From Flavobacteriales bacterium (lineage in GTDB: Bacteria > Bacteroidota > Bacteroidia > Flavobacteriales > Flavobacteriaceae): 12,279 nt of DNA. Each line of letters begins with the position of its first letter. The first letter of the stretch is position 1. Below the pieces are notes generated by a model, which was not told the origin of the DNA, made no database searches, and saw only the letters and a program-made list of their open reading frames with translations. Of the stretch, positions 7,573 through 12,279 are shown piece by piece. The stretch lies in NCBI GenBank assembly GCA_026983815.1, contig JALSTJ010000176.1, positions 1-12,279 on the forward strand, written 5' to 3'. The translations under genes and the position numbers were made by a program.

Positions 7573-8102
7573 GATATGCAATGGCAATAGAAGTCAATAA
7601 ATGTGTTGGCTGCGGTGACTGCGTAGTAGCATGTCAAACGGAAAATAATGTGCCAATGGGTTATTCCAGGGACTGGATTATAGAATTGGCAAGAGGAGAA
7701 TATCCCAATTTATTTATGCATTTTGAATCCCGCAGATGTAATCATTGTGAAGATACTCCTTGTGTAAGAACTTGTCCAACCGGTGCAAGTCATGTAATTG
7801 AAGGAGGAATAGTAAAAGTTACGCACGACGAATGTATCGGTTGTGGTGCTTGTATAGAAGCTTGTCCGTATGAAGCAAGATATTTTCATCCCGATGGATA
7901 TGTAGATAAATGTACATTTTGCGACCACCGTGTAGCTGATGGTTTAGACCCCGCTTGCGTTTCGGTTTGTCCGACAACTTGTATGCATTTTGGAGATTTG
8001 GATGATCCCGATAGTGAAATTTCTCAATTGATAAAATCAAGAGAAAATTATACTTTGATTCCCGAAGCGGGAACAGCACCTCAAATTTATTATTTAAAAT
8101 AA
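7569..8102 (+). CDS. psrB: Reductase iron-sulfur subunit, PsrB-like
   Basis: This 177-residue ferredoxin-like electron-transfer subunit has sixteen cysteines in four groups: 12/15/18/22, 57/60/65/69, 89/92/95/99 and 115/118/130/134. They are enough for four [4Fe-4S] clusters in the usual PsrB/DmsB/NrfC arrangement; Cys138 is an extra, non-ligand residue. It has no signal peptide, as is normal for this family: it is exported bound to the Tat-targeted catalytic subunit. Its start codon overlaps the catalytic subunit's stop (ATGA), indicating translational coupling, and the membrane subunit follows after 6 bases. Its role is to carry electrons between the membrane quinol site and the molybdenum subunit. 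Confidence 0.95.
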   Translation: MRYAMAIEVNKCVGCGDCVVACQTENNVPMGYSRDWIIELARGEYPNLFMHFESRRCNHCEDTPCVRTCPTGASHVIEGGIVKVTHDECIGCGACIEACPYEARYFHPDGYVDKCTFCDHRVADGLDPACVSVCPTTCMHFGDLDDPDSEISQLIKSRENYTLIPEAGTAPQIYYLK

Positions 8103-8108
8103 AAAATT

Positions 8109-9101
8109 ATGGAAGAATTATTTCAAACCGCAAGAGATATTCATGGTTTATATCCTCATGTTCATATTTGGGGGTGGCCAATTGCTACTTATTTATTTTT
8201 AGGGGGATTGGCTGCCGGAATTTTGTTATTTGCCACTTTGTATTATTTAAAAGGTAAAGAAAATGATATGCCTTTTACAGTGAAAATTGCCCCGATATTT
8301 ACTTTTATAATTATTGTTATAGGTTTATTATTGTTGGTTTATGATTTACACCATAAATTATATGTTTGGCAATTATTTACTACTTTTAGAATAGAATCCC
8401 CTATGTCATGGGGCGCATGGACCTTGGTGGCTGTAAGTATATTATCCTTGTTATGGCCTTTAAGTTATGTAGATGATATTGAAAAATATCTATATGAAAG
8501 AGGTTGGAAAAAACTGGATTTTATTACTAAATTTATTCGTAATTTGGAACATAATTGGCTAATTCCACGCTTTATAATTTTAACTTTTAGAAAATACCGT
8601 ACTTTCTTTGCTTGGATTTTGTTGTTCTTATCTATTATTTTAGGAATATATACCGGTATTTTGTTATCCGCTTTCAATGCACATCCCCTTTGGAACAATC
8701 CTATTTTAGGTCCTTTGTTCCTTACTTCCGGAGTTTCAACCGGCTCGGCATTTGTGATGTGGTTGAGCAATAATAAAAAAGAAAGAAAACTTATGTCCAC
8801 TATTGATATGGCTTTGATTGCAATGGAATTGTTTTTTATCATCCATATGATCATGGGTATGCAAGCAGGACCGGAAGCTTTTAAACAAGCAGCTCATTTA
8901 TTTTTAGGTGGCGAATTTACCGTAATTTTTTGGGTCATATTTGTTGGATTCGGCTTGGTGTTACCTTTTATTTTGGAAGCTTTTGAACTCAAAGGATTTC
9001 ATGTTCCACCGGCACTTCCGGCATTATTAGTCCTTATCGGAGGTTTTATATTTCGGGTGATTATGGTATATGCCGGTCAAATGTCCGAATATCCTTTTTA
9101 G
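8109..9101 (+). CDS. psrC: NrfD/PsrC-type membrane subunit
   Basis: This 330-residue polytopic protein has about eight hydrophobic helices, near 24-46, 58-79, 101-120, 165-188, 198-219, 232-252, 268-290 and 300-322. Family landmarks are WGWPIATYLFLGGLAAG (21-37), YTGILLS...PLWNNPILGPLFLTSGVSTG (181-212) and GGFIFRVIMVYAGQ (311-324). NrfD/PsrC proteins anchor the periplasmic reductase and exchange electrons with the quinone pool; they lack haem, and no haem-binding His pattern needs to be invoked here. It completes a standard catalytic, ferredoxin and anchor gene order. A gap of about 30 bases separates it from the transporter-like genes. Confidence 0.94.
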   Translation: MEELFQTARDIHGLYPHVHIWGWPIATYLFLGGLAAGILLFATLYYLKGKENDMPFTVKIAPIFTFIIIVIGLLLLVYDLHHKLYVWQLFTTFRIESPMSWGAWTLVAVSILSLLWPLSYVDDIEKYLYERGWKKLDFITKFIRNLEHNWLIPRFIILTFRKYRTFFAWILLFLSIILGIYTGILLSAFNAHPLWNNPILGPLFLTSGVSTGSAFVMWLSNNKKERKLMSTIDMALIAMELFFIIHMIMGMQAGPEAFKQAAHLFLGGEFTVIFWVIFVGFGLVLPFILEAFELKGFHVPPALPALLVLIGGFIFRVIMVYAGQMSEYPF

Positions 9102-9130
9102 CTATATAAAAAATTAAAATTTTGAAAAAA

Positions 9131-9661
9131 ATGAATACACAAAAAAATAAATATATCAATTCGTATGTAGCCGGATTTTTTCTTGGCTTGTTGATTATTG
9201 CCGCTTATTATTTTGCTGGTGAAGGTTTGGGTTCAAGCGGTGGATATAGAGATGTGGCTTTTGGAGTGATTAATAAGATATCTCCGGAATATGCTCATCA
9301 AAATGCTTTTGTTGCGCCTCATGTCAGTTCTGACGAAGGACCTACGCATACTTGGTTGGTTTATGAGTTAATCGGAGTAATCTTTGGAGCTATACTTTCA
9401 GCTGTGATTTTCGGACGTATGAAATGGTCTATCGGAAAAGCACCGCACATAACCAATAAAAAACGCTTGTATCTGGCATTGATTGGCGGTGTGCTCTGGG
9501 GGGTAGGAACTCAATTGGGAAGAGGTTGCACCTCTGGACTGGTATTGTCCGGTATGGCTGTAAATTCCTTATCAGGGTATATAGGTTTAATAGCTATATT
9601 CGGATTTGGATTTATTTTCGCTTATGTCTTTAAAAAACTTTGGATCAAAACTAAAAATTAG
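9131..9661 (+). CDS. YeeE/YedE (TsuA-like) transporter, first half
   Basis: This 176-residue membrane protein resembles the N-terminal half of YeeE/YedE thiosulfate transporters. I chose ATG 9131; an in-frame TTG at 9122 would add three residues. Helices lie near 11-30, 74-96, 112-130 and 148-168, with a hydrophilic 40-residue segment (31-72) after the first. The signature GRGCTSG (130-136, Cys133) carries the cysteine that in TsuA-type proteins lines the path and relays thiosulfate by transient S-S or hydrogen-bond interactions. Full TsuA is a single chain of roughly double this length, so this half should assemble with the product of the next gene, which starts 6 bases later. The sulfur-reductase neighbours support thiosulfate or sulfane-sulfur uptake. 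The related PmpA/PmpB pairs are another possible match. Confidence 0.87.
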   Translation: MNTQKNKYINSYVAGFFLGLLIIAAYYFAGEGLGSSGGYRDVAFGVINKISPEYAHQNAFVAPHVSSDEGPTHTWLVYELIGVIFGAILSAVIFGRMKWSIGKAPHITNKKRLYLALIGGVLWGVGTQLGRGCTSGLVLSGMAVNSLSGYIGLIAIFGFGFIFAYVFKKLWIKTKN

Positions 9662-9667
9662 AAAATT

Positions 9668-10288
9668 ATGGGACCACTTTATCCACAAGAACTTATCAAT
9701 CCGGAATATAATCTGTTAATCGGCTTTTTTATAGGAATTGGTTTTGGTTTTATATTGGAAGCTGCCGGATTTACCAATACCAGAAAATTAGCAGGTGTTT
9801 TTTACGGTTATGACGCAACGGTAATTAAAGTATTTTTTACCGCTGCAATAACTGCTTTAATAGGACTTTTTATACTTCATAATATGGGAGTAATTGATGT
9901 AACGCTAACTTTCTATCCCAAAACATTTTGGATTCCGACACTGATCGGTGGTGCAATTATGGGATTGGGTTTTATAATCGGTGGATTTTGTCCGGGAACC
10001 AGTTTATCAGCTGCCGCTACCGGAAAAATTGATGCTTGGGCTTTTATTTCCGGAGTTTTGATAGGGATTTTCGGATTTATTTTTACCTACGATTCTCTTT
10101 GGGAAGCTCTTAGAAAAACCGGAAAATTGGGAAAAGTGGATATTGCTCAATGGTTAGGGATAAAAGAAGGACTTTTTATTTTCTTGCTTGTAATTGTTAC
10201 AGTTGTAGCTTTTGTGGTTTTTCAAAAATGGCAAAACTCTTGGACAAATAAAATGGATGCATCAGATTTGGACGATTTGGGACTTTAA
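9668..10288 (+). CDS. YeeE/YedE (TsuA-like) transporter, second half
   Basis: This 206-residue membrane protein is the matching half of the split transporter. Helices lie near 15-34, 53-72, 88-106, 122-140 and 169-186. GGFCPGTS (105-112, Cys108) mirrors the GRGCTSG motif of the preceding protein, as expected from the internal pseudo-symmetry of YeeE/YedE. NTRKLAGVFYGYDATVIKVF (37-56) is a characteristic family segment. A soluble insertion of about 25 residues (142-166) precedes the last helix. The C-terminus is acidic (DASDLDDLGL). Tight coupling with the first half and with the following rhodanese gene (12-base gap) suggests that imported or exported sulfane sulfur is handed to or from the rhodanese-like proteins. 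Confidence 0.87.
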   Translation: MGPLYPQELINPEYNLLIGFFIGIGFGFILEAAGFTNTRKLAGVFYGYDATVIKVFFTAAITALIGLFILHNMGVIDVTLTFYPKTFWIPTLIGGAIMGLGFIIGGFCPGTSLSAAATGKIDAWAFISGVLIGIFGFIFTYDSLWEALRKTGKLGKVDIAQWLGIKEGLFIFLLVIVTVVAFVVFQKWQNSWTNKMDASDLDDLGL

Positions 10289-10300
10289 AATTTATTTAAA

Positions 10301-10933
10301 ATGAAAAGAAGAGAATTTTTAATTATTGGATTATTGGTATTAGGTGGTTTTGTATCTATTTTTCTAAATGATATCAAACCCTTGCCTAAAATTATAGGAG
10401 CCAAAAGTTTACTTCACGAAGTAAATGAACAAGGACGCTATATATCAACTGACGAAGTTGCACGGATGATTATGGAAAACGATCCGAGTTTACTCTTAAT
10501 TGATGTTCGATCTCCCGAAGAATTTAAAAAATATAGTATTCAAGGAGCTTTGAATATACCTTCGGACAAACTTTTAAAAGGAAATAACAAGGACTATTTT
10601 AATCAAGATGCTTATACTATCGTGTTATATTCCAACGGTTCCAGTGCCGCCGACCAAGCATGGTTGATGCTGGCAAGTTACGGTTACAAAGGAAATAAAG
10701 TGATGAAAGGCGGATTAAATGCTTGGTATAAAAATATTTTAAATCCGCAAAAACCCGAAAATGATAAACTGACAGCGACGCTTGAAAAACAATATCTGTT
10801 TAGGAAAGGTGCGCAAATCTTTTTCACGGGAATTCAAGTTTCGGGAACATCATCGGGAAAATCCAAGGCAAAAGCGCCTTCAAAACCGATTATAAAGCAC
10901 AAAAAGAAAGAAGTAACCGGCGGTTGCGGATAA
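10301..10933 (+). CDS. Membrane-anchored rhodanese-like protein lacking catalytic Cys, Cys-tipped tail
   Basis: This 210-residue protein has an N-terminal hydrophobic segment (7-22) after KRR, so it is anchored with the domain most likely outside the cytoplasm. The start KRREFLI loosely resembles a Tat motif. A single rhodanese domain spans about 45-148: LLLIDVRSPEEF (64-75), the loop IVLYSNGSSAA (107-117) and GGLNAW (137-142). The catalytic Cys is replaced by Ser111, so normal thiosulfate sulfurtransferase chemistry is not expected at that site. The only cysteine in the chain is Cys209, in a low-complexity Lys-rich arm (189-210) ending KHKKKEVTGGCG. The same arm ends the next protein. I infer that Cys209 is the working, possibly persulfide-carrying, residue. 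A structural role or metal binding are alternatives. Confidence 0.9.
   Translation: MKRREFLIIGLLVLGGFVSIFLNDIKPLPKIIGAKSLLHEVNEQGRYISTDEVARMIMENDPSLLLIDVRSPEEFKKYSIQGALNIPSDKLLKGNNKDYFNQDAYTIVLYSNGSSAADQAWLMLASYGYKGNKVMKGGLNAWYKNILNPQKPENDKLTATLEKQYLFRKGAQIFFTGIQVSGTSSGKSKAKAPSKPIIKHKKKEVTGGCG
10874..10933 (+). repeat. Repeated 3' coding segment, copy 1 (Cys tail)
   Basis: The last 60 bases of this gene, stop codon included, align without gaps to 11508-11567 with 50 of 60 identical bases. This includes an uninterrupted 20-base match encoding KKEVT and its flanks. The encoded arm (22 residues, 18 identical between the two proteins) ends in GGCG. Several of the base differences are synonymous. 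Confidence 0.85.
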
Positions 10934-10970
10934 ATATTTTAAATAAGATGAAAAACTAAAATTATAGAAC

Positions 10971-11567
10971 ATGAAAAAAATATTTGCAATAATATCAGTT
11001 GGTTTGATTTTTTTAAGTTCCTGTGGAAATAAACAAGGAATTAATATTACCGACGTCAATAAAAATTGTAAGGCAAATGCCATCAGTAACGAGCAATTAG
11101 CAGATTTGTTGTATGCAAAAGATATGAAAGGTATTCAATTTATTGATATTCGAACCCCACATAAGTATGCGGTTGGTCATTTACCGGGAGCAGTTAATGT
11201 TCCTTTGAAAAATTTCTTTGATAAAAAATATTTTGATAAAATATCCAAAAATGATGCTTTGATTATTTATGGTGATGATGCTTCTACTCCAAGATTGATG
11301 GCTTTAATGGCAGGTCATTTTAAAAAAGGAAAATTCTATGTCGCTTTGGGAGGATACCAATACATACAAAACAAAATTTTGAATAATTATTCAATTTACA
11401 GCGGTTTATATAATGATGAAGAACCTTTGGTGGATTTTGCACAAGCAGTTAATGATATCAGAAGTCGTTTTGGAGGTGGAAGTGTATCAAAATCCGTAAA
11501 AAAATCAGCTCCCGCCAAACCGATTGTTAAACATAAAAAGAAAGAAGTAACCGGTGGTTGCGGATAG
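10971..11567 (+). CDS. Rhodanese-like lipoprotein lacking catalytic Cys, Cys-tipped tail
   Basis: This 198-residue protein has a lipoprotein signal (LSSC, lipidated Cys18). No acidic export signal follows the Cys, so periplasm-facing retention is more likely than surface display. A rhodanese-like domain spans about 37-137, with FIDIRTPHKYAVGHLPGAVNVP near 57-78. The active-site loop reads IIYGDDASTPR, with Gly101 where the catalytic Cys should be. Cys33 lies before the domain. The C-terminal arm (177-198) ends KHKKKEVTGGCG, nearly identical to the arm of the preceding protein although the domains themselves have diverged greatly. The gap to the previous gene is 37 bases. Loss of the loop cysteine in two neighbouring rhodaneses, both gaining the same Cys-tipped tail, suggests the tail has taken over sulfur carrying; this is inference. 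Confidence 0.9.
   Translation: MKKIFAIISVGLIFLSSCGNKQGINITDVNKNCKANAISNEQLADLLYAKDMKGIQFIDIRTPHKYAVGHLPGAVNVPLKNFFDKKYFDKISKNDALIIYGDDASTPRLMALMAGHFKKGKFYVALGGYQYIQNKILNNYSIYSGLYNDEEPLVDFAQAVNDIRSRFGGGSVSKSVKKSAPAKPIVKHKKKEVTGGCG
11508..11567 (+). repeat. Repeated 3' coding segment, copy 2 (Cys tail)
   Basis: This is the counterpart of 10874-10933 (50 of 60 bases identical). The upstream coding sequences of the two genes are much less alike. The segment could reflect strong selection on the tail after an old gene duplication, or local gene conversion. Confidence 0.85.
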
Positions 11568-11616
11568 AAAAAAATTAATAAAAAATAGTTTAAAATCATT
11601 TAAAAAAAATTTTAAA

Positions 11617-12279
11617 ATGAAAAAGATATATTTATTGATATTGGTTTTTACTTGGACTTTACATTCATGTAAAACTAAGGAATACTCGGGGAAACCTGTT
11701 GGGAAAACCATTGATTTTGAAGATTTCTTACATAAAAAAGAGTCCAAAACTTTGGCTGAAATTTATTTTGAACATGGCAATTTTATAAATACCAAACAAT
11801 TTCCACCGGTTGTCAATGCTGCCGATGTTTTGGAGCATATCAATGATTGGTTGATTATTGATATCAGAAAACCCGATGCTTATGAAGCCGGTCATATCAA
11901 TGGAGCGTATAATGTGCCGAAAGATAAAGTGATTGATTTTTTGAAAAACAAACAAAAAGCAGCTGCTTATGATAAAGTTATAATTGTTTGTTATTCAGGA
12001 CAAATGGCTAGTTATGTTACCGGAATAACTCGTTATGCCGGATTTGATAATACTTATGTAATGCTTTTCGGAATGGCGGCTTGGAACTCACAATTTTCCG
12101 ATATTCTAAAAAAAGGATTTGGTGATAGATATCAAGAAATGATTGTTAAAGCTACCGATAAAGATGAGCAATTACTTGTAAAAGATGAACAGGAAAACAT
12201 CGGAAAAAATAAAATAGATTTATCTAAATTACCAAAACTGCCGAAAAGACTACCTTCATTATTAATAGCCGAAAGAGCC
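11617..12279 (+). CDS. Rhodanese-like lipoprotein with intact catalytic Cys (3' end outside window)
   Basis: The frame is open from ATG 11617 to the window edge, 221 residues so far. A lipoprotein signal ends in LHSC (Cys18). The rhodanese domain covers about 66-165: WLIIDIRKPDAYEAGHINGAYNVP (78-101) and the loop VCYSGQMAS with catalytic Cys125, in the canonical CxxGxxxS form, then the FGMAAW strand (151-156). It therefore probably has sulfurtransferase activity, unlike the two preceding rhodaneses. Residues 166-221 are a charged, Lys/Pro-containing extension (SKLPKLPKRLPS at 203-214) that continues past the edge; whether it ends in a GGCG tail cannot be seen. The gap to the previous gene is 49 bases without a convincing terminator, so it likely belongs to the same operon. 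Confidence 0.9.
   Translation, partial: MKKIYLLILVFTWTLHSCKTKEYSGKPVGKTIDFEDFLHKKESKTLAEIYFEHGNFINTKQFPPVVNAADVLEHINDWLIIDIRKPDAYEAGHINGAYNVPKDKVIDFLKNKQKAAAYDKVIIVCYSGQMASYVTGITRYAGFDNTYVMLFGMAAWNSQFSDILKKGFGDRYQEMIVKATDKDEQLLVKDEQENIGKNKIDLSKLPKLPKRLPSLLIAERA

Noticed and set aside
10916..10930. GG near the C-terminus read as a ubiquitin-like/ThiS-type sulfur carrier
   Set aside because: The protein domain is rhodanese-like, not beta-grasp, and two residues (CG) follow the GG; the penultimate Cys is the more economical candidate.

Overview
The window looks like a chromosomal segment from an AT-rich member of the Bacteroidota. The evidence is a cargo protein with a type IX secretion C-terminal sorting domain (401-1828), a DUF5103/type IX secretion plug-like protein (1934-3169), start codons without clear Shine-Dalgarno sequences, and at least one Bacteroidota-type -7 promoter element (TAnnTTTG) upstream of the main operon. 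No mobile element, tRNA, rRNA or CRISPR array is visible.

Layout. Positions 1-400 are mostly non-coding: a possible 3' end of a gene (1-72), then AT-rich DNA closed by a strong intrinsic terminator (297-330). Next come the secreted T9SS cargo protein with its own terminator (1850-1882), then the plug-like protein. A second unit (3380-5151) holds a Cys/Met-metabolism PLP enzyme, resembling methionine gamma-lyase or cystathionine gamma-synthase, followed 20 bases later by a TTG-initiated PAP2 phosphatase. A perfect 17-bp stem-loop (one G-U pair) followed by a U run lies inside the first codons of the PAP2 gene.

The main feature is a tightly packed sulfur-metabolism operon running from about 5299 off the right edge. 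It contains a Tat-exported molybdopterin oxidoreductase of the PsrA/PhsA polysulfide/thiosulfate reductase family, its four-cluster ferredoxin subunit, and its NrfD/PsrC membrane quinone subunit. After these come two half-size YeeE/YedE membrane proteins that together resemble a TsuA-type thiosulfate/sulfur transporter, and then three consecutive extracytoplasmic rhodanese-like proteins. The first rhodanese is membrane-anchored; the other two are lipoproteins.

The most interesting observation concerns the first two rhodanese-like proteins. They have lost the catalytic cysteine of the rhodanese loop (Ser in one, Gly in the other), yet their otherwise divergent sequences end in a nearly identical Lys-rich arm, KHKKKEVTGGCG, with a penultimate cysteine. 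The third rhodanese keeps the normal catalytic Cys. I infer an extracytoplasmic sulfane-sulfur relay in which the cysteine-tipped tails act as swinging carriers, comparable in principle to the penultimate-Cys arm of DsrC. They could connect the reductase, the active rhodanese and the YeeE/YedE pore. That function is inference; the sequence shows only the missing active-site cysteines, the shared tail and the gene context.
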